DNA of 64,000 bases from positions 124,001 to 188,000 of the forward strand of contig CABUFC010000003.1 of the NCBI GenBank assembly GCA_902490735.1, in the 5' to 3' direction. The notes beneath the pieces were generated by a model that saw nothing but the letters and a program-made list of their open reading frames with translations, searched no databases and was not told the origin of the DNA. Below are positions 42,082-50,132 of the stretch, piece after piece. Position 1 is the stretch's first letter. Each line of letters starts with the position of its first letter. Source of the DNA: an uncultured Oscillospiraceae bacterium. GTDB lineage: Bacteria > Bacillota > Clostridia > Oscillospirales > Acutalibacteraceae. The position numbers and the translations under genes were made by a program.

Positions 42082-43137
42082 TTACTCCTTATCGTGATTC
42101 CAAATATATTTTGTATATCTGCCGCCGCCGAGTTTGACGATCAGCCCGTTTTTCAAAAGGTCGGCGAGTGCGCGTTGTACGGTAATCTGACTGATATCCG
42201 GGCACTCTTTCATGATCTCGGATTTTGTGATCGGTCCGATGCGGTTTTTTATAATCTCTTTAATTCTATCAGGCTTTGAGTTGGTATTTACAATCAAAGC
42301 AGTGCGATTTTCAAACTCGCGGTAATCAGCAACGACAATTCCGAGCATATAGCGGACAAATGGCAGATAGTTGTTTTCGCCATCGTGCCAACCGTAAGAA
42401 CTTTCCTGCAATACTTCGTAATAGGTTTCTTTACTGTTGGCAATCAGTTTTTCGATACTGATATATTTGCCTACGGTGTAGCCTGCACGGTAGAGAAGTA
42501 GAAGCGTGAGCAATCGACTCATGCGCCCGTTGCCGTCGCCAAACGGGTGAATGCACAGAAAATCAAGAATAAATATCGGGATCACCGCAAGCGCGTCGAT
42601 CTCGCCGTCGTGCAGAGCGTTGTCGTATGCGGCGCAAATCGCGTTTACATATTCCGGCGTTTCCCAAGCCGGTACCGGCTGAAAACGGACTGTTTTTGTT
42701 CCGTCGGCGTGTTCCTCCGCAATCACGTTGTCGCTGTTCTTATAATTGCCGCCGATAGAAGAACCTGTAAACTTGTAAAGGTCTCTGTGCAGCTGAAGGA
42801 TCAAAGACGAGCGCGGGGGAATGTAGTCGTAGCTTTCGTGGATCGTAGAAAGAACGTCACGGTAACCGGCGATTTCTTTCTCGCTTCTCGTTTGCGGTCG
42901 CGTCTTTTCTTTTACGATTTTTTGAAGCCGATCGTCGGAGGTGCTGATACCTTCGATTTTGTTGGATGCGTCCGTACTCTGTATCTTTGCGATTTCAACC
43001 AACTGAGTCAATACGTCGGCGTTTTCGTTGGCAATCTGAAACTGCTTGCCTTTATACTCATGTATCGACGTCAGAAGCGATACGATGTCGGCAGACAACA
43101 GCTTTTTATATTCCCTTTTATAATCAAATACTCTCAT
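42082..43137 (-). CDS. Fic family protein (class II-like AMP transferase with winged helix)
   Basis: 351-residue protein. The Fic active-site motif is perfect, HPFGDGNGRMSR near residue 200. An N-terminal inhibitory element, SNKIEGI (S-x-x-x-E-G) near residue 58, identifies a class II, self-inhibited enzyme that would add AMP to a target. The C-terminal 75 residues form a winged helix (GPITKSEIMKECPDISQITVQRAL), suggesting DNA binding. It is the first gene of the RM operon, seven bases before hsdM. Fic proteins with HTH often autoregulate; the repeated boxes upstream fit this. Target unknown. Confidence 0.88.
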   Translation of the reverse strand: MRVFDYKREYKKLLSADIVSLLTSIHEYKGKQFQIANENADVLTQLVEIAKIQSTDASNKIEGISTSDDRLQKIVKEKTRPQTRSEKEIAGYRDVLSTIHESYDYIPPRSSLILQLHRDLYKFTGSSIGGNYKNSDNVIAEEHADGTKTVRFQPVPAWETPEYVNAICAAYDNALHDGEIDALAVIPIFILDFLCIHPFGDGNGRMSRLLTLLLLYRAGYTVGKYISIEKLIANSKETYYEVLQESSYGWHDGENNYLPFVRYMLGIVVADYREFENRTALIVNTNSKPDRIKEIIKNRIGPITKSEIMKECPDISQITVQRALADLLKNGLIVKLGGGRYTKYIWNHDKE

Positions 43138-43189
43138 TTAGCATCTCCAACTTTAATTTGATCATTTAATTCCATCATGATGCTATTAC

Positions 43190-43218
43190 ATTATAGCAAT
43201 TTCAATTTGACTTGTCAA
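43190..43218 (-). promoter_or_regulatory. Consensus promoter of the fic-hsd operon
   Basis: TTGACA (revcomp 43213-43218), 17-base spacer, TATAAT (revcomp 43190-43195). GACTTGACAAGTC overlaps the -35 as a 13-bp palindrome. The fic ATG is 53 bases downstream of the -10. Confidence 0.85.
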
Positions 43219-43223
43219 GTCCT

Positions 43224-43256
43224 AATTTTATCATTTTCGTTAAAAATGATAAAATT
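43224..43256. repeat. 14-bp inverted repeat upstream of the fic promoter
   Basis: AATTTTATCATTTT 43224-43237 and AAAATGATAAAATT 43243-43256, perfect arms, five-base loop. A third related box AATTTGATCATTTAA occurs near 43157-43171. Likely protein-binding sites rather than a terminator, since no U-run follows. Confidence 0.7.
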
Positions 43257-43454
43257 GAGGTGTGAGGGTTTAAATTCAAAAAAGCATCTGTTTTTTATGT
43301 TTTCACGCAAAGTGGGGGCAGTTATTATACAATCGGAAACGAGGTTTTCAGAAGGTGGGCGCAGTATTCTGAATTTGAAAAAATGTGGATGCAATATTCA
43401 AAAATGAAAATCAGAGCCGAATCTCCGATTTTCTTGACCGTTATTTGTAAGATG
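43257..43454. other. Intergenic stretch between fic control region and TnpV gene
   Basis: Together with 43138-43256 this is the only gap over 300 bases. I see no gene. It holds three degenerate copies of GTGGnnGCAnTATT (near 43313, 43355 and 43385) and a hairpin, GAAAATC/GATTTTC near 43406-43432, which could end the TnpV message. Confidence 0.45.
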
Positions 43455-43779
43455 TCATGCGTAAACGAAATCGTACAGCACAAACTCTTCAACGCAGTTG
43501 CGGATGGAATTCATATGCCGGGTGTATTCCATTTCGTCGCTACGTTTGAGGCCTTCCGTAACGCCTGCAATCTCGGCGTACTGACGGATCAGTAGGTCGT
43601 AGGTTTCCTGTGCATCTCGGTTCAGATCGATCAAGTACTGTTCAAGTGTTCCTTTCAGACGCATGACGTTGATAACGGTAGGGCTTTTCTTCTTCAGGTA
43701 GTTGTAGTGGCGCTGTCCCCAGATTCCTACGCCTTTTAAGTTGTCTTTCATAGTGCAATACCTCCTTTGCATCCACATT
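43382..43779 (-). mobile_element. Mini-element bounded by 13-bp inverted repeats, carrying tnpV
   Basis: AATGTGGATGCAA at 43382-43394 and its perfect complement TTGCATCCACATT at 43767-43779 enclose about 398 bp containing only the TnpV gene. It may be a deletion remnant of a Tn4451-type element, or a passive mini-element. No target duplication was found. Confidence 0.5.
43455..43751 (-). CDS. tnpV: TnpV-like transposon-encoded protein
   Basis: 98-residue protein of the TnpV family known from Tn4451/Tn4453-type mobilisable elements of clostridia. Conserved segments: GQRHYNYLKKKSPTVINVM, then a helix with DLNRDAQETYDLLIRQYAE, then EMEYTRHMNSIRNCVEEFV. Start set at ATG 43751 with GGAGG seven bases upstream. 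No recombinase (tnpX) or relaxase is nearby, so it is an orphan remnant. Function of TnpV is unknown. Confidence 0.8.
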   Translation of the reverse strand: MKDNLKGVGIWGQRHYNYLKKKSPTVINVMRLKGTLEQYLIDLNRDAQETYDLLIRQYAEIAGVTEGLKRSDEMEYTRHMNSIRNCVEEFVLYDFVYA

Positions 43780-43821
43780 GTACCGCAAAGGATGTAGAAA
43801 CAAAAATGTGCGTTTGACGAT

Positions 43822-43859
43822 AAAAATCCCTCTGCCGGTTTCCCGACAGAGGGATTTTT
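43822..43859 (-). terminator. Terminator downstream of ppdK and its remnant
   Basis: AAATCCCTCTG near 43824-43834 pairs with CAGAGGGATTT near 43847-43857, U-rich on the minus transcript; also has T-rich flank on the plus strand. Confidence 0.8.
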
Positions 43860-43860
43860 C

Positions 43861-43988
43861 TTAGATATACAGCGCTACTTTTACGTCAGTCCAGCGATGC
43901 ACTCTGTGCTTCGCGGAGTCGGCGTACAGATAGGTCTGTGCGTCGGCTTTGGTGAGCGTAAACTCAGCGAATTTGAAGGGCGTGCTTC
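43861..43988 (-). pseudogene. 42-codon coding remnant after ppdK
   Basis: Immediately past the ppdK stop, a different frame stays open for 42 codons to TAA at 43861-43863. It is GC-richer than ppdK and looks protein-coding (FKFAEFTLTKADAQTYLYAD, HRVHRWTDVKVALYI). There is no start or ribosome site; the frame continues upstream only as an out-of-frame shadow of ppdK. I read it as the 3' end of a mobile-element gene left when the TnpV element inserted or was deleted. Family not recognised. Confidence 0.4.
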
Positions 43989-46634
43989 TTATTTCCTGCC
44001 GTCCTTTATAGCTGCCTGCGCTGCGGAGAGGCGAGCGATTGGTACGCGGAAAGGCGAGCATGATACATAATCGAGGCCTATAGAATGGCAGAACTCGATT
44101 GATGACGGGTCGCCGCCGTGTTCGCCGCAGATACCGCAATGAAGTGAAGGTTTAACCTTTTTACCCATTTCAACGGCCATATCCATAAGTTTACCAACGC
44201 CTGTTGTATCAAGTCTTGCAAACGGATCAGATTCAAAAATCTTATTGCCGTAGTACGCGGGTAAGAATTTGCCTGCATCATCACGGCTGAAGCCGAATGT
44301 CATTTGTGTAAGGTCGTTTGTACCAAAGCAGAAGAAATCAGCTTCTGAAGCTATCGCATCGGCAGTAAGAGCGGCACGCGGAATTTCGATCATGGTACCA
44401 ACCTCATATTTAAGGTCGCTTCCGGCGGCTTTAATTTCTGCATCAGCAGTTTTTACAACAACATCTTTAACAAATTTAAGCTCTTTAATTTCGCCAACGA
44501 GCGGAATCATAATTTCGGGAACAATGTTCCAGTCATTATGTCTTGCTTTAACAGCAAGAGCCGCTTTAATAATGGCTTTTGTCTGCATTTCCGCAATTTC
44601 GGGATAAGTAACACTTAAACGGCAGCCGCGGTGACCCATCATTGGGTTAAACTCATGGAGACTGTCAATAACCTGTTTAATGTAAGCGACTGTTTTGCCC
44701 TGAGCTTTAGCAAGAGCTTCAATATCAGCTTCTTCTGTAGGTACAAACTCGTGAAGCGGAGGATCAAGGAAGCGGATGGTTACAGGATAGCCGCCGAGAG
44801 CCTCAAAGAGTCCCTCAAAGTCAGCCTGCTGCATATGCTCAATTTTTGCAAGAGCCGCAACACGCTCTTCTTTGGTTTCGGAGCAGATCATTTCGCGGAA
44901 AGCGCCGATTCTGTCAGGATCGAAGAACATATGCTCTGTACGGCAAAGACCTATACCCTGAGCACCGAAAGCGGCAGCTTGTTTAGCGTCAGCCGGAGTA
45001 TCGGCATTGGTTCTTACACCAAGCTTTTTATATTTGTCGGCAAGTTCCATAATTCTGCCGAAGTATCCGCTGTTAGGATCGGCGGGAACTGTTGGAATGA
45101 GGCAATCGTAAATGTTGCCGGTAGAACCGTCAAGCGAAATACCGTCGCCTTCTTTAAATACTTTGCCGGAAAGTGTGAACTGTTTGTTTTCTTCGTCCAT
45201 CTTAATGTCGCCGCAGCCGGAAACACAGCAAGTACCCATGCCACGGGCAACAACGGCGGCGTGAGAAGTTTGACCACCGCGAACGGTTAAGATACCTTGA
45301 GCATATTTCATACCTTCGATATCTTCAGGCGAAGTTTCAAGACGAACTAATACGACCTTTTCGCCTGCTTTGCCTTTTTCGGCGGCATCTTCAGCGGTAA
45401 ATACGATAGCACCGGCAGCAGCGCCCGGAGACGCAGCAATACCTTTACCAACAACATTGTTTTTATCAGCCGCTTTTAACTCTTTAGGATCAAAGGTCGG
45501 GTGAAGGAGCATATCAAGGCTCTTAGCGTCGATTTGCATAAGTGCTTCTTCTTCGGAAATTTGTCCTTCATCGATAAGGTCGCAAGCAATTTTAATAGCC
45601 GCTGCAGCTGTACGTTTACCGTTACGTGTTTGAAGCATATAAAGCTTTTTATCTTCGATAGTAAACTCCATATCCTGCATATCATGGTAGTGATTTTCAA
45701 GGGTATGGCAAATTTTATTAAACTGCTCGAAAGCCTCGGGGAAAATATCCTTCATCTGATCAATCGGCATTGGTGTACGGACGCCGGCAACAACGTCTTC
45801 ACCCTGTGCATTTACAAGGAATTCGCCCATAAGGCCTTTTTCGCCGGTTGCAGGGTTACGTGTAAACGCAACGCCGGTACCGGAGGTATCACCCATATTA
45901 CCGAATGCCATCATCTGTACGTTAACGGCGGTTCCCCAAGAATAAGGGATGTCGTGATCCATACGGTAGATGTTTGCACGAGGGTTGTCCCATGAACGGA
46001 AAACAGCTTTAATGGCTTCAAAGAGCTGAACCTTAGGATCGGACGGAAAATCGGTGCCGAGCTGTTTTTTGTATTCGGCTTTAAACTGATTTGCAAGGGC
46101 CTTAAGATCATCGGCAGTAAGCTCGATATCCTGTGTTACGCCCTTTTCTTCTTTCATTTTATCAATAAGCTGTTCGAAATATTTTTTACCGACTTCCATA
46201 ACAACGTCGGAGAACATCTGAATAAATCTTCTGTAGCAGTCCCAAGCCCAACGAGGGTTACCGGACTTTTTGGAAATTACCTCTACTACATCCTCGTTCA
46301 TACCGAGGTTAAGAATTGTGTCCATCATACCGGGCATAGATGCACGAGCGCCGGAACGAACGGAAACCAAAAGAGGATTTTCTTTATCGCCGAACTTCTT
46401 GCCGGTGATTTGTTCCATTTTTTCAATGTTTTCCATGATTTCAGCTTGAATATCAGCGTTTATCTGACGGCCGTCTTCATAGTACTGTGTGCAGGCTTCT
46501 GTAGAAATTGTAAAGCCCTGGGGAACCGGAAGGCCAAGCCCTGTCATCTCTGCAAGGTTTGCACCCTTACCGCCGAGAAGCTCACGCATTTTTGCGTTGC
46601 CTTCGCTAAAAAGGTAGACATACTTATGACTCAT
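43989..46634 (-). CDS. ppdK: Pyruvate, phosphate dikinase
   Basis: 881-residue PEP-utilising enzyme interconverting ATP, pyruvate and Pi with AMP, PEP and PPi; a central glycolytic enzyme in many clostridia. N-terminal nucleotide domain (KMRELLGGKGANLAEMTGLG), swivelling domain with catalytic His in GGQTSHAAVVARGMG, and the PEP/pyruvate domain with CRTEHMFFDPDR, GHRGCRL and the C-terminal CGICGEHGGDPSS. Start at ATG 46634, with GGAGG upstream; an in-frame ATG at 46688 is not supported. Confidence 0.97.
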   Translation of the reverse strand: MSHKYVYLFSEGNAKMRELLGGKGANLAEMTGLGLPVPQGFTISTEACTQYYEDGRQINADIQAEIMENIEKMEQITGKKFGDKENPLLVSVRSGARASMPGMMDTILNLGMNEDVVEVISKKSGNPRWAWDCYRRFIQMFSDVVMEVGKKYFEQLIDKMKEEKGVTQDIELTADDLKALANQFKAEYKKQLGTDFPSDPKVQLFEAIKAVFRSWDNPRANIYRMDHDIPYSWGTAVNVQMMAFGNMGDTSGTGVAFTRNPATGEKGLMGEFLVNAQGEDVVAGVRTPMPIDQMKDIFPEAFEQFNKICHTLENHYHDMQDMEFTIEDKKLYMLQTRNGKRTAAAAIKIACDLIDEGQISEEEALMQIDAKSLDMLLHPTFDPKELKAADKNNVVGKGIAASPGAAAGAIVFTAEDAAEKGKAGEKVVLVRLETSPEDIEGMKYAQGILTVRGGQTSHAAVVARGMGTCCVSGCGDIKMDEENKQFTLSGKVFKEGDGISLDGSTGNIYDCLIPTVPADPNSGYFGRIMELADKYKKLGVRTNADTPADAKQAAAFGAQGIGLCRTEHMFFDPDRIGAFREMICSETKEERVAALAKIEHMQQADFEGLFEALGGYPVTIRFLDPPLHEFVPTEEADIEALAKAQGKTVAYIKQVIDSLHEFNPMMGHRGCRLSVTYPEIAEMQTKAIIKAALAVKARHNDWNIVPEIMIPLVGEIKELKFVKDVVVKTADAEIKAAGSDLKYEVGTMIEIPRAALTADAIASEADFFCFGTNDLTQMTFGFSRDDAGKFLPAYYGNKIFESDPFARLDTTGVGKLMDMAVEMGKKVKPSLHCGICGEHGGDPSSIEFCHSIGLDYVSCSPFRVPIARLSAAQAAIKDGRK

Positions 46635-46732
46635 TCTTGAATCAACCTCCAAAAAATTATTAACTACTATTATCTTGTTTGCAGTCACTTAATCATTATA
46701 TCACTAAATAATAAAAAATAAAAGATATTTTT

Positions 46733-49072
46733 TTACATTTTTATATCAATTATTTGAAGTTTTGCATAATTTGCCATAATTCTTTTAGTACCGACACTTT
46801 CAAAAGCTATTTCAAGTAAAGTATCCCCGCCCATTGGGGTGGCGTTTATAATTACGCCCTCACCGAAAACGCTGTGACGTACGCTTTGACCGATTTGATA
46901 CTGCGATAAAGGTTTATTGTATGAATTTTGCTCTTTTTTCTTTTTATATGCGGCAGTATAGTAATCGTCGTTAAAGCTTTGGGGCTTTTTATAAACACTA
47001 TCGTTATAATAAACCTCGCTTTTCTTTTCCATGCATTCATCGGGTATTTCAGACAAAAACCGCGAAGGGCGGTTGCTTCTTGTCGAGCCGAAAATAGTTC
47101 GTCTATATGTATTTAATAAATACAGTTTTCGTTTTGCGCGAGTAATACCAACATAACAAAGGCGGCGTTCTTCTTCTATTGCCGCTTCGCCGGCATATGT
47201 GCTTTGACTTCCCGGGAAAACGTCCTCTTCAAGGCCAATTAAAAATACCGTATCAAACTCAAGACCTTTTGCCGCATGAAGGGTCATCATCGTTACTGCG
47301 TCGGCGTCTTCTTCGTAATTGTCAATATCGGTTATAAGCGCGGTTTGCTCTAAAAAGCCAAAAAGCGAGGGGCTTTCATTTTCTTGCTCGTATTGTAAAA
47401 TGCTGGTGCCAAGCTCTTTTACGTTTTCTATTCTGTCAAGCGAAGCCTCGCCTTCGCTTACAAGCATATCCATATAACCGGACTTGTTTAAAACATACTC
47501 TAACAGTTCGTGAAGCGGCATGGTGTCAGCCTTTTCCGTAAATTTTTCAATCAATTCACAAAACTCTTTAAGTCTTGTTGCCGCGCGGCTTATAGCCGGA
47601 TATTCATCCGCAGTTTTAAACACTTCAAAAAGGGAAAGAGAAAGCTGATCTGCAATTTCTTCGGCTTTATCAATTGTTACCTTGCCAATACCTCTTTTTG
47701 GTTCGTTAATTATTCGTTTTAGTCGTACGCCGTCTTTATGGTTGTTAATTACCGCAAGATAGGACATAACGTCTTTAATTTCTTTGCGGTCAAAAAATCT
47801 GTGGCCGCCGATAATTTTATATGGTATGCCGCTTCTTGCAAAAATGTTTTCAACCGTATTACTTTGGGCATTCATACGGTATAGAACTGCTGTTTTATTA
47901 AAGTCGTAACCTTTAAGCTTGTTTGTCATTATAGCTTCCGCAATATATTTTGCTTCAGCCTGCTCGTCCTGCAATGTTACTGCAGTAATTATTTCATCCT
48001 CTTCTTTTTTGGTCCAAAGATTTTTGCCCTTTCTTCCTTTGTTGTTAGAAATAAGACCGTTTGCGGCATCGAGTATTGTTTTTGTAGACCGGTAGTTTTG
48101 CTCCAGTCTAATTACCTTGGCTTCTTTATATTCGGTCTCAAAATTTAAAATATTTTCAATGGTAGCACCGCGAAAACTGTAAATGCTTTGATCGTCATCA
48201 CCTACAACGCACAGGTTTTTGTGCTTTGAGGCTAAAAGCGAAATAAGCCTCGACTGTGAATAGTTGGTATCCTGATATTCGTCTACAAGTATATATTTAA
48301 ACCTGCCGGAATACCTGTCTAAAACATCGGGGTTTTGTTCAAAAAGATTAACCGTATTAAGTATTAAATCATCGAAATCCATCGCATTGGAAGCTTTTAA
48401 ACGGTTATTGTACTCGGCATAAATTTTAGCAATACAGCTTTCCATGTAATTTTCGGTTTTGCCCATTTCTTCCGGAGGTATAAAAGATTCTTTAGCCCTG
48501 CTTATTCTTGAAGAAACCATTTTTACCGGCAGTTCTTTCTCGGTAAAATTAAGGCTTTTTAAAATATCTTTAATAATGCTTTTTTGATCGTCAGCATCGT
48601 AAATAGTAAAGCTCGAAGCATAGCCCAGTCTATCACCCGACATTCTTAAAATCCTTGCACAAATGCTGTGAAAGGTGCCCGCCCAAATATCGGCGCCTTG
48701 CGGAATTTTATTTTCTATTCTTTCTTTTAATTCGCCTGCCGCCTTATTGGTAAAAGTGATAGCCAAAATTTCGTAGGGACTTACGGGATTATGAAAAAAC
48801 ACAGGGCTTACAAAATCGCTCTTGTCAGATAAAAACATCCGGGCATTTCTTTCGTCTTCCTCGCAAAACGAAGGAGTGTAATCGGTGTTAAAACTATCGC
48901 CGTATTTAACTAAATAAGCTATGCGGTTTACAAGCACGGTTGTTTTACCGCTGCCGGCTCCCGCAAGCACTAAAAGAGGCCCGTCTACCGTAGTGACAGC
49001 CTTAAACTGCATATCGTTCATCTGTGCAAAATCTTTGCGAATAACTTTTTGTTTTAATTCTTTAAAATCCAT
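46733..49072 (-). CDS. pcrA: ATP-dependent DNA helicase PcrA/UvrD
   Basis: 779-residue superfamily 1 helicase for excision repair and replication-conflict removal. Walker A GAGSGKTTVL near residue 37, Walker B VDEYQDTN, QGxD-type VVGDDDQSIYSFRGA, motif IV QNYRST and motif VI VGITRAKRKLYL all intact. The C-terminal Tudor-like domain (GQSVRHSVFGEGV) is present as in PcrA. Shares its start with the end of the MBL hydrolase gene by 11 bases. Confidence 0.96.
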   Translation of the reverse strand: MDFKELKQKVIRKDFAQMNDMQFKAVTTVDGPLLVLAGAGSGKTTVLVNRIAYLVKYGDSFNTDYTPSFCEEDERNARMFLSDKSDFVSPVFFHNPVSPYEILAITFTNKAAGELKERIENKIPQGADIWAGTFHSICARILRMSGDRLGYASSFTIYDADDQKSIIKDILKSLNFTEKELPVKMVSSRISRAKESFIPPEEMGKTENYMESCIAKIYAEYNNRLKASNAMDFDDLILNTVNLFEQNPDVLDRYSGRFKYILVDEYQDTNYSQSRLISLLASKHKNLCVVGDDDQSIYSFRGATIENILNFETEYKEAKVIRLEQNYRSTKTILDAANGLISNNKGRKGKNLWTKKEEDEIITAVTLQDEQAEAKYIAEAIMTNKLKGYDFNKTAVLYRMNAQSNTVENIFARSGIPYKIIGGHRFFDRKEIKDVMSYLAVINNHKDGVRLKRIINEPKRGIGKVTIDKAEEIADQLSLSLFEVFKTADEYPAISRAATRLKEFCELIEKFTEKADTMPLHELLEYVLNKSGYMDMLVSEGEASLDRIENVKELGTSILQYEQENESPSLFGFLEQTALITDIDNYEEDADAVTMMTLHAAKGLEFDTVFLIGLEEDVFPGSQSTYAGEAAIEEERRLCYVGITRAKRKLYLLNTYRRTIFGSTRSNRPSRFLSEIPDECMEKKSEVYYNDSVYKKPQSFNDDYYTAAYKKKKEQNSYNKPLSQYQIGQSVRHSVFGEGVIINATPMGGDTLLEIAFESVGTKRIMANYAKLQIIDIKM

Positions 49073-49682
49073 GATTATCCTTTAAAAATAAATTGTTGTT
49101 TTGTTCATAAAAAAGCGTGGTGTCTTCACCGTGGCCGCAAAAAACTTTATAATCTGTTCCTATGCTTTTAAGCTTTTCAAGGCTCTGCTTTAATACAAGG
49201 CTATCGCCGCCTAAAAGATCCGTGCGGCCAACAGCTCCGCGAAACAAAGTATCTCCCGAAAACATAAATTTATCAATTAAAAAACATACCGATCCTGCAG
49301 TATGTCCGGGCGTTGATAAAACCTTAAACTTTAGCGTTCCGACAGTTATAATATCCCCGTCATCGAATGTTTTAGCGTTAAAATACGGTTCGATTGTAAG
49401 GTTAAAATCTTCTGAAAGATTATAAAACGAACCTAAAAGGCCGTGCTCGTCTTTAATTGAAATATAAACTTCTGCTTTGGTTTTTTGCGCAATATTTGCA
49501 ACGCCTGCGATATGGTCAAAATGGCAGTGGGTTAAAAGAACGGCGCGGTGCCGCTTTGTAAGAATAAGTTCTATCAACTCTTCGGACACGCCGCCCGGGT
49601 CAATTACAGCAATGCTGTCATCCTCTAAAACCGCAAAGCAGTTAGCACAAAAACCTGAAAAATTAAATCTTTTTATTTCCAT
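49062..49682 (-). CDS. Metallo-beta-lactamase-fold hydrolase (glyoxalase II-like)
   Basis: About 206 residues. Zinc-binding motif LTHCHFDHIAG near residue 50, STPGHTAGSVCF, FSGDTLFRGAVGRTDL and CGHGEDT near the end match the YcbL/glyoxalase II-like group. It probably hydrolyses a thioester or acts as a persulfide dioxygenase-type enzyme, but the substrate is not known. ATG 49682 chosen to reduce overlap with dtd; an upstream ATG at 49706 is in frame. In a chain of overlapping housekeeping genes from rel to pcrA. Confidence 0.85.
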   Translation of the reverse strand: MEIKRFNFSGFCANCFAVLEDDSIAVIDPGGVSEELIELILTKRHRAVLLTHCHFDHIAGVANIAQKTKAEVYISIKDEHGLLGSFYNLSEDFNLTIEPYFNAKTFDDGDIITVGTLKFKVLSTPGHTAGSVCFLIDKFMFSGDTLFRGAVGRTDLLGGDSLVLKQSLEKLKSIGTDYKVFCGHGEDTTLFYEQNNNLFLKDNHGF

Positions 49683-50130
49683 CTTTAATCCAAACGTTTG
49701 TATCAAGAAAAATTGTTATGGGGCCGTCACAAACGTTTTCAATAGACATATCCGCTTTAAAAACGCCTTTTTGTACGTCCACATACTGTTTTAGCTTTGT
49801 GCAAAAAAGCTCGTAAAGACAATTCGCATTCTCACTTTCCATAGCATTAATAAAAGACGGCCGATTGCCTTTTTTTGTGTCGGCGCAAAGAGTAAAATTT
49901 GAAACTGCCAAAACCTGATAATTAAGCTCTTGGCAAGATAAATTCATCTTACCTTCGCTATCGCAAAAAATTCTAAGATTTGCTATTTTTTTGGCTAAAA
50001 TTTCAGCGTGCCGTATGTCGTCACCTTGTTCAACACCGACAAACACAAGTAACCCTTCCCCAATTTTTGAAAAAGGCTTACCATTTGCGCTAAGCGCCGC
50101 GCTTTTTACTCGTTCTACTACTGCTTTCAT
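49663..50130 (-). CDS. dtd: D-aminoacyl-tRNA deacylase
   Basis: 155-residue proofreading enzyme that removes D-amino acids and glycine from mischarged tRNA. The conserved SNFTLCADTKKGNRPSF differs from the canonical SQFTL by Gln to Asn; the cross-subunit Gly-Pro motif (CDGPITIFLDT) is present. Overlaps the MBL gene; three bases from rel, as commonly found in clostridia. Confidence 0.94.
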   Translation of the reverse strand: MKAVVERVKSAALSANGKPFSKIGEGLLVFVGVEQGDDIRHAEILAKKIANLRIFCDSEGKMNLSCQELNYQVLAVSNFTLCADTKKGNRPSFINAMESENANCLYELFCTKLKQYVDVQKGVFKADMSIENVCDGPITIFLDTNVWIKDGNKKI

Positions 50131-50132
50131 AA

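Noticed and set aside
41254..42279. 341-codon open frame antisense to hsdM
   Set aside because: It results from GC-rich codon structure of hsdM, has no ribosome site and no recognisable protein pattern.
43861..44139. A full 92-codon gene over the 3' end of ppdK
   Set aside because: Upstream half overlaps ppdK coding sequence in another frame and is not protein-like; only the distal 42 codons look like a remnant.
45501..45995. 164-codon plus-strand frame inside ppdK
   Set aside because: Antisense shadow without ribosome site or protein features.
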